From: Bacteroidota bacterium | Lineage (GTDB): Bacteria > Bacteroidota > Bacteroidia > Sphingobacteriales > Sphingobacteriaceae | Direction of reading: 5' to 3' | Length of the DNA: 40,041 bases | NCBI GenBank assembly: GCA_026224775.1 | Contig: JAMFRP010000050.1 | Coordinates: forward strand, 1-40,041 | In this document: piece by piece, positions 24,417 to 31,652 of the stretch | Layout of the letters: every line of letters starts with the position of its first letter | Numbering within the stretch: position 1 is the stretch's first letter | The notes under the pieces: model-generated | Databases searched by the model: none | Seen by the model: the letters and a program-made list of their open reading frames with translations, nothing else | Told to the model about the DNA's origin: nothing | Made by a program: the position numbers and the translations under genes

Positions 24417-24487
24417 ATCTTTGTAATAATTAGATTTGGTGATTGACATATATGTTTGACGGTTTTGTTAGTATTTATTCAAAAAAA

Positions 24488-25075
24488 TCAATTAAATAAA
24501 ATATCTATTATCATTTGCTTTCTTTCTTGCATCAGTTTTTCAAAATTTGTATCGTTAAGCTCAAGCATTCGCTCAAATAAACGCCTGGTTAACAATGGAT
24601 AGGCAACCAGGGATAATATATTGATCATGAAATTAATAGGTAATACCTTCTTGATTTCACCATTATCAGATGCCAGTTTTATCTCTTTTAAAAATTGCTG
24701 CATACCAGGTGATGAATCCTTAGTAGGCAAGCTAAATCCATGGGTGTTTATTTCACTAATTAAAAAGGATTCTTTATAAGGATACTTCGTTAACTCAGTA
24801 GTAAACATATCTATAAACGCAATAACTTTTTTCTTAAAAGGCAGATCGGCACCCAATACCTCGTTCATTTTAAGCCCGGTATCTGCCATAGCTTCACGAA
24901 ATACTTGTTGAAAAAGGATGTCTTTAGAGCGGAAATAATAATTAATAACAGTTCTGCTTACCCCCGCAGCCTCCGCAATATCCAAGGTAGTCGCATTAAA
25001 TTTTCCTTCTGCAAAGAAAATCTGTTTTGCGGTATCCTTTATCATCTGTTCGGTGCCTGTATCTCTAACTGCCAT
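24488..25075 (-). CDS. TetR/AcrR-family transcriptional repressor
   Basis: The first gene of the efflux operon. The N-terminal TetR HTH is clear: EQMIKDTAKQIFFAEGKFNA, TTLDIAEAAGVSRTVINYYF, then RSKDILFQQVF. The rest is a helical ligand-binding domain. The reading frame extends upstream to a TTG at 25111, but the ATG at 25075 (MAVRDTGTEQMI) is the likely start. A TATATTTG -7 box lies at 25109-25116, so transcription should begin around 25105, inside the longer version. A TGAC-N6-GTCA palindrome sits between promoter and ATG and may be the operator. It probably represses itself and the pump genes and is released by a pump substrate. Confidence 0.93.
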   Translation of the reverse strand: MAVRDTGTEQMIKDTAKQIFFAEGKFNATTLDIAEAAGVSRTVINYYFRSKDILFQQVFREAMADTGLKMNEVLGADLPFKKKVIAFIDMFTTELTKYPYKESFLISEINTHGFSLPTKDSSPGMQQFLKEIKLASDNGEIKKVLPINFMINILSLVAYPLLTRRLFERMLELNDTNFEKLMQERKQMIIDILFN

Positions 25076-25088
25076 TATCTTACTAAAA

Positions 25089-25116
25089 TGTTTGACGTTT
25101 GTGTCAGGCAAATATA
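25089..25116 (-). promoter_or_regulatory. Promoter and candidate operator of the tetR-efflux operon
   Basis: TATATTTG (complement of 25109-25116) is the -7 box. Just downstream, at 25093-25106, TTGACGTTTGTGTCA contains TGAC-N6-GTCA. A related string TGTTTGACGGTTTTGTTA lies at about 24453-24470, just before the adaptor gene, with 14 of 18 positions shared. Confidence 0.5.
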
Positions 25117-25273
25117 ACTGTTGATGTATGCTAGTTATGTCAACTAATTAACATCTTTATTTGTCTTTTTTGTTAGACAATATAGACATAGATTTGTTAC
25201 AATATAATTTATAATACTAAAGATGATCTGATAACCTATATCTACCTATCCTGATCGATAACCCACCTATCTT

Positions 25274-25615
25274 TTATTTTAAAAGCAGCGCTGTTCTTTC
25301 AAAGGCTATTCCCGGCCAACCATGGGTCATAAATTGTCTAATATTTTGATGATCTATACCATTGGGATTAGCCAATACCGATTGGTAGTGTTCTGCGAAT
25401 AGGTAAAGAGTGTATTCCACATTCAAATCATTTATCTGAGCAAAAGCAAAAACCTTCGCGCTGCCTTGATTTTGAGTGGCTTCATTGTATACCTCACCAT
25501 TTTTAAATGCTGTTGGCTGATGTTGGTAGTAAGTCTCTATAAATTCAATAACCTGATTAAATGCAAGCGACTTTTCTTTTAAATTTTGAGTTAAGGTAAT
25601 TAGCTGTTCCGTCAT
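25274..25615 (-). CDS. HopJ type III effector family protein
   Basis: A 113-residue protein of the HopJ family (PF08888), first named from a Pseudomonas effector but common in free-living bacteria without type III secretion. Typical segments are FNQVIEFIETYYQHQPTAFK, NGEVYNEATQNQGSAKVFAF, LFAEHYQSVLANPNGIDHQN and FMTHGWPGIAFE near the C-terminus. There is no signal peptide. A TAGCTTTG -7 box (25638-25645) gives it its own promoter about 20 nt upstream. The function in these bacteria is not known; no secretion genes are in the window. Confidence 0.85.
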   Translation of the reverse strand: MTEQLITLTQNLKEKSLAFNQVIEFIETYYQHQPTAFKNGEVYNEATQNQGSAKVFAFAQINDLNVEYTLYLFAEHYQSVLANPNGIDHQNIRQFMTHGWPGIAFERTALLLK

Positions 25616-25637
25616 TTAGGGTAATATTTTTCGAATA

Positions 25638-25645
25638 CAAAGCTA
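25638..25645 (-). promoter_or_regulatory. -7 promoter element of the HopJ-family gene
   Basis: TAGCTTTG on the minus strand matches TAnnTTTG, 22 nt before the ATG at 25615. Confidence 0.5.
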
Positions 25646-25658
25646 AATAAATATAGGC

Positions 25659-25868
25659 CTATACCGTCGTACCTATTTTTTGGAGAAATTCAGCAGGGCC
25701 GCCTTCCAGTCCGCAGGCAAAACATTTGAAAATATTATTTGATGGGTATACCTTAAATGAGGAATGAAGATCTACATGAAAAGGGCAATTTCCCTTCATT
25801 ACTTTTCTACCTTGCTGAAGGTTGGTGTATTGCGAAACTATTTGAACGATATCCGTTTGTATTGTCAT
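25659..25868 (-). CDS. Free-standing CHC2 zinc-finger protein (DnaG N-terminal domain only)
   Basis: A 69-residue protein that is only the CHC2 zinc-binding domain of DnaG-type primases. The zinc ligands are Cys28 and His31 in GNCPFH and Cys49 and Cys52 in FKCFACG. The flanking parts also match: DIVQIVSQYTNLQQGRKVMK before, and SSFKVYPSNNIFKCFACGLE with GGPAEFLQKI after. DnaG itself is about 600 residues, and no TOPRIM domain follows in any frame. The open frame reaches a TTG at 25895, but the ATG at 25868 is the likely start. It may bind DNA or RNA; a role in priming is unproven. Confidence 0.85.
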   Translation of the reverse strand: MTIQTDIVQIVSQYTNLQQGRKVMKGNCPFHVDLHSSFKVYPSNNIFKCFACGLEGGPAEFLQKIGTTV

Positions 25869-25874
25869 TGTCAG

Positions 25875-25905
25875 CAAACATAATAAACGAACCAATGCTC
25901 ACGAA
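25875..25905 (-). promoter_or_regulatory. Promoter of the CHC2 gene
   Basis: -7 box TATGTTTG (complement of 25875-25882) with TTCG, one mismatch from TTTG, 19 bp upstream. The ATG is 6 nt after the box, so the mRNA is nearly leaderless. Confidence 0.55.
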
Positions 25906-26070
25906 ATCAGTAATACACTTGTTGATAAATAATAATTGTGTTAAAAACCGAATAATCCGCACCTGCATTTTGATAACAAAATCTGTAAAAGCCAGATTGA
26001 AAATCAATTAGCGGGGCCGTAATTGTGCTTAAAACTCAATTTCATGCAACAATTTTCGCTAATTAAACTT

Positions 26071-26880
26071 TTACCAGCCTTTAATCGCCCCACCTTTAAA
26101 AGCTATCTCGGCAGCTGCTGCTACTTCAGGCGATTGATATGCTTTTACGAATTCCTTAACATTATCCTGGTTCTTATTGTCGTCTCTCGATACGATGATA
26201 TTAACATAGGGAGACTTTTCATCCTCAATAAATAACCCATCACGTTTAGCAACCAGCCCCGCCGGGCCCGCAAAAGTATTATTAATAATTGCTATGGTTA
26301 CTTTTTGGTCATCAAGCGCTCTTGGCAATTGTGGGGCCTCCAATTCAAGAATCTTTAAACTTTTTGGATTACCAACAATGTCATTTACAGTTGGAAGCAA
26401 GCCAACATTATCCTTTAGTTTTAACAAGCCAGTTTTTTGCAATAACAGTAAAGACCTGCCGCTATTAGTCGGATCATTTGGAATAATAATTGTACTGCCA
26501 TCTTGCAGTTCGCCGATACTTTTAATTTTTCTGGAATACCCCGCTAAAGGATAAACAAAGGTATTTCCAAGTATCGCAAATTTATAATCCCGCTGCTTTA
26601 CCTGCACATCCAGGTATGGCTTATTTTGGAATACATTTAAATCTATATCACCTTGACTCAGCGCCTCATTGGGCATCACGTAATCATTAAACTGAACCAA
26701 CTCGACATCAAGTCCATACTTTTCTTTGGCCACTTTTTGAGCTGCCTGGGCAACCGTATATTCCGGACCGGATTCAACACCAACTTTGATATGGTTGGAG
26801 TTGTTGGGTTGGTTTTTTCTTCCACATGCTGATAATCCGAGAAATAGAACAGCTATAGTAATTAGTGATAAGTTTTTCAT
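26071..26880 (-). CDS. metQ: Methionine ABC transporter substrate-binding lipoprotein
   Basis: The 269-residue D/L-methionine binding protein of the NlpA/MetQ family. The signal MKNLSLITIAVLFLGLSAC ends in a lipobox with Cys19. Family segments follow: IKVGVESGPEYTVAQAAQKV, VELVQFNDYVMPNEALSQGD, IDLNVFQNKPYLD, IIIPNDPTNSGRSLLLLQKT and YVNIIVSRDDNKNQDNVKEF. It is the last of three genes in metN-metI-metQ order, 14 bp after metI. In a Gram-negative cell it is anchored on the periplasmic side and hands methionine to MetI. Confidence 0.95.
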   Translation of the reverse strand: MKNLSLITIAVLFLGLSACGRKNQPNNSNHIKVGVESGPEYTVAQAAQKVAKEKYGLDVELVQFNDYVMPNEALSQGDIDLNVFQNKPYLDVQVKQRDYKFAILGNTFVYPLAGYSRKIKSIGELQDGSTIIIPNDPTNSGRSLLLLQKTGLLKLKDNVGLLPTVNDIVGNPKSLKILELEAPQLPRALDDQKVTIAIINNTFAGPAGLVAKRDGLFIEDEKSPYVNIIVSRDDNKNQDNVKEFVKAYQSPEVAAAAEIAFKGGAIKGW

Positions 26881-26894
26881 TTTTTATTTATAAA

Positions 26895-27551
26895 TTATTT
26901 GCGGTGGTCTGCTTTTTTCGCAATAAAATCACCTGCTATTTGAATAATAAATACGAGCAGTACTAAAAGCACAAGTACCGTATTCATAACAACTACATCG
27001 TAACCTACGTAGCCATATTGGTAACCTATCTGACCTAAACCGCCAGCTCCAACTGCGCCACCCATTGCTGAGTAACCAACCAATGTAATAAGGGTAATTG
27101 ATGCGCTGCCAATAATGGACGGGAGTGCCTCCGGCAATAGTACTTTGAAAACTATTTGCAACGGCGTAGCTCCCATTGACCGGGCTGCTTCTATTAAACC
27201 ATTAGGGATCTCAATCAAACTGTTTTCCACCATTCGTGCAATAAACGGTGCCGCACCAATACTCAACGGCACCAATGCTGCCTGCACGCCTATTGATGTG
27301 CCCACCAATGCCCTGGTAAATGGAATCATCCATACAATCAAAATAATGAACGGAATAGAGCGAAAAATATTAACCAGTACAGAGACAATTCCATTAATTA
27401 AACGGCTTTCCGAGACCTGCCCTTTCCGGGTCATAAAAAGCAATACGCCTGTTGGGAGCCCTAACACGAAACCAAAAAAGCCTGCTACAAAAGTCATTAC
27501 AATGGTTTCCCATAAACCTTGTAAAATCATCATCAACATTGGTTCAGACAT
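26895..27551 (-). CDS. metI: Methionine ABC transporter permease
   Basis: A 218-residue inner membrane permease with five predicted helices. The coupling-helix EAA motif is EAARSMGATPLQIVFKVLLP, which docks on MetN. IFRSIPFIILIVWMIPFTRA and LITLVGYSAMGGAVGAGGLG are strongly typical of MetI. The start overlaps the 3' end of metN by 8 bp. Confidence 0.96.
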   Translation of the reverse strand: MSEPMLMMILQGLWETIVMTFVAGFFGFVLGLPTGVLLFMTRKGQVSESRLINGIVSVLVNIFRSIPFIILIVWMIPFTRALVGTSIGVQAALVPLSIGAAPFIARMVENSLIEIPNGLIEAARSMGATPLQIVFKVLLPEALPSIIGSASITLITLVGYSAMGGAVGAGGLGQIGYQYGYVGYDVVVMNTVLVLLVLLVFIIQIAGDFIAKKADHRK

Positions 27552-28575
27552 AACCCAGTACCTCCACCTCTACCTGTTTGCTGCGATAATATTCAAGGGA
27601 GCCATTAGTATCTTTTTCACTGCCGGTCACTTCAATCAACATCACACCGTATTTCACCCCACCTGTATAATCCATTTGTGCGCTTATAATGTTATTATCT
27701 ATATTAAATATTCGGCTAACTTCGGATAGAATAGTAGCTTCGGCTGAGTGTCCGTTAAATTCCAGTTTAATGACTGGATGATTTTTACCCGCGGGGATTG
27801 GTGAAAGCCGCTGCTCATATTCGACAGGTAGAGTCGCGTGCAACGAGGATGCGACGAATTGCTTTGCAATGGCAGTTTCCGGATATGCAAAAACATCGCT
27901 TACTGAACCGCGTTCAATCAGCTTGCCTTCGCTTATAACCGCGACATCGTCGCAAATTGCTTTTACCACATTCATTTCATGTGTGATTAGCAGGATCGTA
28001 ATCTGGAACCGCTTATTGATATCTTTTAATAAGTTCAGAATAGACCGCGTAGTCGCTGGGTCAAGGGCACTTGTAGCCTCGTCACATAGCAGCACTTTGG
28101 GGTTGGTTGCCAATGTTCTGGCAATAGCTACTCTTTGTTTCTGTCCACCTGATAAGTTTGACGGATATTCATCAGCCTTCTCTGTCAGACCAACTAAATC
28201 CAATAATTCAGCCACACGTTTCTTTATTTCATGCCCGGAAGTATAGCTTAACTCCAAGGGGAGGGCCACATTTCCCGCTACGGTTCGAGAGGATAACAGG
28301 TTGAAATGCTGAAAAATCATTCCTATCTCCCGCCTTGCTTTAGCAAGCGCACCTTGCGAAAGTTTAGTAAGGTTGACCCCTCCAATAAGTACATCACCGG
28401 ATGTTGGGCGTTCCAGTAGATTAACACAGCGAATTAAAGTACTCTTTCCCGCACCAGATGCGCCAACAACACCAAGGATCTTTCCCTGCGGTACAAAGAG
28501 TGATACATTTGAAAGGGCCGTTACCTGGCTGTTCTTTTTAGCGAAAATTTTGGTGACATTTTTTAGTTCGATCAT
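27544..28575 (-). CDS. metN: Methionine ABC transporter ATP-binding protein
   Basis: The 343-residue ATPase of the MetNIQ importer. Walker A is GVVGASGAGKST (35-46), the ABC signature LSGGQKQR is at 141-148, and Walker B is VLLCDEATSALDP (161-173). Residues about 260-340 form the C-terminal NIL/ACT-like domain (HPVIKLEFNGHSAEATILSE...), which in known MetN binds methionine and blocks transport when the pool is high. The length fits the family. It is the first gene of metNIQ, with a -7 box at 28715-28722. I saw no SAM riboswitch in the 140-nt leader; instead a short ORF lies there. Confidence 0.96.
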   Translation of the reverse strand: MIELKNVTKIFAKKNSQVTALSNVSLFVPQGKILGVVGASGAGKSTLIRCVNLLERPTSGDVLIGGVNLTKLSQGALAKARREIGMIFQHFNLLSSRTVAGNVALPLELSYTSGHEIKKRVAELLDLVGLTEKADEYPSNLSGGQKQRVAIARTLATNPKVLLCDEATSALDPATTRSILNLLKDINKRFQITILLITHEMNVVKAICDDVAVISEGKLIERGSVSDVFAYPETAIAKQFVASSLHATLPVEYEQRLSPIPAGKNHPVIKLEFNGHSAEATILSEVSRIFNIDNNIISAQMDYTGGVKYGVMLIEVTGSEKDTNGSLEYYRSKQVEVEVLGYV

Positions 28576-28593
28576 TTCCAGGCAAGCAGAGAT

Positions 28594-28728
28594 TTAATTT
28601 CGATTTACTGTTTGGTAGGGTATTTTACATTCCTCAACTTCAGCGAACAACGATTTAAACCAATCCGTATGTTCAAGCGAAATAACAAATGACCACACTA
28701 CTTTTAATTTTCGGCAAATATATCCCAT
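28594..28728 (-). CDS. Possible 44-codon ORF in the metN leader
   Basis: A short open frame from ATG 28728 (or GTG 28701) to a TAA 18 bp before metN. The second half reads EHTDWFKSLFAEVEECKIPY, which has natural amino-acid composition and reminds me of the N-terminus of RimK-like ATP-grasp proteins. The remainder of such a protein is missing. The -7 box of metN (28715-28722) lies inside the ATG version, so only the GTG version would be on that transcript. It may be a gene remnant or a regulatory upstream ORF. Confidence 0.3.
   Translation of the reverse strand: MGYICRKLKVVWSFVISLEHTDWFKSLFAEVEECKIPYQTVNRN
28715..28722 (-). promoter_or_regulatory. -7 promoter element of metNIQ
   Basis: TATATTTG on the minus strand matches TAnnTTTG, 139 nt before the metN ATG. 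No matching -33 box was found. Confidence 0.45.
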
Positions 28729-28868
28729 AAAACCTATAGATAAAAAGATAATTATAAAACTTACATTGGTATTAATTATCTGAATATAACCCGGGACATT
28801 TAATTATCATTTCTTAAGGTCAGTATTTATTTAATCAATTGCTTAAGCACTTCCCGAGTTCTTATATG

Positions 28869-28940
28869 AGGCGTGAGAACGGGTTCGAACCGTTGTAAGG
28901 AGTTTTGCAGACTCCCGCCTAACCACTCGGCCACTTCGCC
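28869..28940 (-). tRNA. tRNA-Cys (GCA), damaged acceptor stem, possible pseudo-tRNA
   Basis: The D arm (GCCGAGTGGTTAGGC), anticodon loop CTGCAAA (GCA) and T arm AACGG-TTCGAAC-CCGTT are intact. The 5' acceptor GGCGAAG faces an 8-nt 3' side, CTCACGCC. Only GGCG/CGCC and AG/CT can pair, around a 1x2 internal loop. The intact partner 141 bp away has seven pairs and one base fewer. Confidence 0.65.
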
Positions 28941-29081
28941 TAATGTTTTAAATTAGATTGACAATTAATTCAGAAAAACAGGAAAAGCAACCAATAGGAG
29001 CAACTATCCGCCACTTTCCCTTGTTTATTCTGAATAAAAAACTGAAAATCACTTGATTATCTATTTCCGCTTAGATAATCG

Positions 29082-29152
29082 AGGTCAGAAGCGGAATTGA
29101 ACCGCTGTGCCAGGTTTTGCAGACCTGTGCCTAACTACTCGGCCATCTGACC
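29082..29152 (-). tRNA. tRNA-Cys (GCA)
   Basis: The acceptor GGTCAGA pairs perfectly with TCTGACC, with discriminator T. The anticodon stem CAGGT/ACCTG carries loop CTGCAAA (anticodon GCA), and the T arm is AGCGG-TTCAATT-CCGCT. CCA is not encoded. Length 71. Confidence 0.93.
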
Positions 29153-29264
29153 TAATAAAATGCTTCAATGCTAAACCTAACGTAATTGCTGAAACTATCC
29201 TGTAGTAAAGGAAACTTATCAATCGGTTTTAAATCGGCCAGCCATTTTAGCAAATTCTTCATTT

Positions 29265-30533
29265 TTATGCTATCGTCAATTTTAGCTTATCTTGTAATTT
29301 TTGTTCCTTCAAAAAATAATACTTCATTATTGACCCTGAAATAACCATGGTAACCACCGTCATAACAACCAAACCTTCAAATACAGGGCCGCTGATAATT
29401 TTTGATTGTAAAGCGATTAATCCCAAAACAATCTCCTGCGAACCACGGGCATTCATTCCGAAAGCCACAGCAACTGATTCGTTCCTGGTCATACCACTTA
29501 AGGAGCTGCCAATACGGGCACCTATCAGTTTTGCAAGGAAGGCAATTACGAGAATTAGAATTACAATTTCGAAGTTAAAATTGGCTATATAATTTAATCT
29601 TAAACCTACTGAAGCAAAAAAGAGGGGAGCCAAAACGTTTAGGGTAAATTGGTGCAATACCTGCTTATGTGCTTCAGTAAAATATTCAGAGTCGCTAATG
29701 GCGACACCCACTAAAAATGCACCGAAAACAGCACGTACGCCCAAAGCTTCGGTAACTGCGGCGCCTATAAAACAAAGGCAAACAGCCACGGTAAATACAT
29801 TACTCGCCTTACCACTCTTACCGGCGTAGGCGAGTAACTTATGTATAACCCAACGGCCGCCCGTGAGCATAAAGACAGCGAATAATACAACCGATATAAC
29901 CGACCAAAAGGAAACTTGCTCTTTTCCAGAGTTCATCATCTGTATAATGATTGAAAATAAGATCCATCCCAGAAAATCGTCAACCATTGCTGCGGTCAGC
30001 ACGATATTACCGATCCTTGTTTTAAGGATATCCAAATCAAGTAATATCTTGGTAATGACAGACAATGCAGTGATGGAAAGGGCAGTACCAAAAAATAGCG
30101 ATGTCACCAACTGATTGTTAATACCATTGGCGAAATGACTTTTAAACAGAATCCATATGGTTAAAAAACCAATGGCAAACGGAAATAAAATACCGGATAA
30201 GCTAATAGCAATAGCCTGTTTGCCATTTCGCCTTATTTGTTTTAAATCAACCTCAAAACCAGCTATAAACATTAAAAGGATTATACCAATATTAGCTATC
30301 CCATCAAAAGCCCCGCTGGCTGTTGGTGCTGTAATAAATATGTTTTTAAATACTTCAGGGAATAGGGTTCCCAGTAAAGTAGGCCCTACAATTATTCCTG
30401 CAAAAATTTCACCGATAATAGCCGGGAGTTTATACCTGCGGCAAATTTCACCCAGAAATCTAGCGGGTATGAGGATGATTAGTAAGATCAGTAAAAAATG
30501 AATGATCTCTGTAGAGCTGAGTTTAGTAATCAT
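29265..30533 (-). CDS. Cation:proton antiporter, CPA2 (KefB/NapA-like) family
   Basis: A 422-residue inner membrane antiporter with about 12 helices. Hallmarks are PAIIGEIFAGIIVGPTLLG near residues 37-55, LLMFIAGFEVDLKQIRR (the GLELD motif region), and AAMVDDFLGW with Asp185-Asp186, the ion-binding pair of electrogenic CPA2 members. AVFGAFLVGVAISDSEYF and FGMNARGSQEIVLGLIALQS follow. It ends after the membrane domain, with no TrkA-N/RCK regulatory domain, unlike Kef channels. It is a single gene. It probably handles Na+/H+ or K+/H+ exchange. Confidence 0.92.
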   Translation of the reverse strand: MITKLSSTEIIHFLLILLIILIPARFLGEICRRYKLPAIIGEIFAGIIVGPTLLGTLFPEVFKNIFITAPTASGAFDGIANIGIILLMFIAGFEVDLKQIRRNGKQAIAISLSGILFPFAIGFLTIWILFKSHFANGINNQLVTSLFFGTALSITALSVITKILLDLDILKTRIGNIVLTAAMVDDFLGWILFSIIIQMMNSGKEQVSFWSVISVVLFAVFMLTGGRWVIHKLLAYAGKSGKASNVFTVAVCLCFIGAAVTEALGVRAVFGAFLVGVAISDSEYFTEAHKQVLHQFTLNVLAPLFFASVGLRLNYIANFNFEIVILILVIAFLAKLIGARIGSSLSGMTRNESVAVAFGMNARGSQEIVLGLIALQSKIISGPVFEGLVVMTVVTMVISGSIMKYYFLKEQKLQDKLKLTIA

Positions 30534-30640
30534 AAGTGTCTATTTAAAGATATGCCTGAACTAAATGCTTTGACTTGACTGTCGCTAGTTTTCTCCTTCT
30601 GATAAAGTAGCCTATAATAATTGCAATGATCATAGCTTTT

Positions 30641-31447
30641 TTATTTAACGAGGCTTGCAAAACGTTGATAAAACGCGGTAGGACTGCCCTCATGTTTAGG
30701 CTCAAATTTCCCGGCGATGATGGGAATATAGATTACTCTCCTGCGGCTTGCCTCACCCGATATGGATGATTGTGCTACGCGATGCCATAAACGGCCGTCG
30801 TGTATAGTCAAATCTCCAGCCTCCGGAATGATCGCTATTTCGTTTTTATCGGCCCCGTTATCAAGGAAATATTTTTTACGGAACAACATGCGATACAAGT
30901 TTTGTTTATGTGTGCCCGGAAGGATTCTTAAGCCACCATCTTCAGGTTTTAGTGAATCCAGATGGATCCCAACATTGAGCATCGGATTTAATTTTTGACA
31001 GTGGAAAACATCCCGCAAACCATCGGTATGCCAACCCATTTTGGTAAAGCTGCTATCGGGGCCATTTACGTAATGATTAAATACCATTCCGTCTTTTTCG
31101 GTAGCACCTAACCTTGCCCCCGCTCCTACCAGGCTAAGCAACACGTTAAACCTTGGATCTTTTGTAAACTCAGAAAATATAAGATGATGCAGATTGATAA
31201 ACGCGAAACGTTGCACAATGGCAGAGCCATCTAAATCTTTTCCGTACTTAATAGGTACACCGTTTACTTTCTCAACTTTGTTAGTGATCCAGTTCTGTTG
31301 CACTTGTTCTGAGGCTCGTATAAAGTCTGCAACCGTTTCTGGTTTAATAAAATTCTTAAAATGTATAAAACCGTTACGGTTAAAAAAAGCTTGTTGTTCG
31401 TCAGTAATTTCAGCACCAAGGCTGAACCTTTGATAGGCCATATCCAT
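30641..31447 (-). CDS. Phytanoyl-CoA dioxygenase (PhyH)-like Fe(II)/2-oxoglutarate oxygenase
   Basis: A 268-residue cytoplasmic PhyH-family enzyme. The iron triad is visible as His140-x-Asp142 (MGWHTDGL) and His222 (HDGRLWHRV), with Arg residues at 235-237 (SRRRVIYIP) for 2-oxoglutarate. EDGGLRILPGTHKQNLYR is typical. PhyH enzymes hydroxylate very varied small molecules, so the substrate is not readable. It is the last gene of the sulfur-related region, separated from the SDR gene by 205 bp that hold its own promoter and a leader ORF with five Cys codons. It is probably induced by low cysteine. Start ATG 31447; a second in-frame ATG lies at 31441. Confidence 0.9.
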   Translation of the reverse strand: MDMAYQRFSLGAEITDEQQAFFNRNGFIHFKNFIKPETVADFIRASEQVQQNWITNKVEKVNGVPIKYGKDLDGSAIVQRFAFINLHHLIFSEFTKDPRFNVLLSLVGAGARLGATEKDGMVFNHYVNGPDSSFTKMGWHTDGLRDVFHCQKLNPMLNVGIHLDSLKPEDGGLRILPGTHKQNLYRMLFRKKYFLDNGADKNEIAIIPEAGDLTIHDGRLWHRVAQSSISGEASRRRVIYIPIIAGKFEPKHEGSPTAFYQRFASLVK

Positions 31448-31496
31448 GAAATAAAAAGAAAAAATAAGTGAATTAGTTAATTAAATACTTGTGGCA

Positions 31497-31547
31497 TTAA
31501 TAACAACAACAGCAACACAAGCCAATCCGGGTGGATGGCATTCGCAT
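31497..31547 (-). CDS. Poly-cysteine leader peptide upstream of the PhyH-like gene
   Basis: A 16-codon ORF, MRMPSTRIGLCCCCCY, ending in TAA. Codons 11-15 are TGT TGC TGT TGT TGT. It begins about 65 nt after the predicted transcription start and ends 49 nt before the PhyH ATG. CTTGTG (31516-31521) can pair with CACAAG (31488-31493), giving a hairpin whose loop contains most of the Cys run. A ribosome stalled for charged tRNA-Cys would melt it. No GC-rich terminator is seen, so control may act on translation or via Rho. The second ATG (codon 3) is an alternative start. This is inferred from sequence only. Confidence 0.6.
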   Translation of the reverse strand: MRMPSTRIGLCCCCCY

Positions 31548-31591
31548 GGAGTTTGCGGTGTTTATTTTACTGTTTGGATTCATTTAAATAA

Positions 31592-31643
31592 TGTCTACTA
31601 ATTTTATAGACATTTCAAATATAGACAAATGTTTATAAAACAA
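31592..31643 (-). promoter_or_regulatory. Promoter and inverted repeat upstream of the PhyH-like gene
   Basis: -7 box TATATTTG (complement of 31616-31623) with TTG 17 bp upstream (31641-31643). TGTCTA-N9-TAGACA at 31592-31612 lies at or just after the start site, and a further TAGACA (31622-31627) overlaps the -7 box. The string CTATAAAAnnnnnAGA is shared with the encapsulin promoter palindrome. Confidence 0.6.
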
Positions 31644-31652
31644 GAATTTATT

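Noticed and set aside
25274..25615. Type III secretion effector function for the HopJ-family protein
   Set aside because: The family name is historical. There is no secretion system in view and the family is widespread in non-pathogens.
28576..28714. SAM or other riboswitch in the metN leader
   Set aside because: I found no SAM riboswitch core sequence; the region is better explained by a short open frame.
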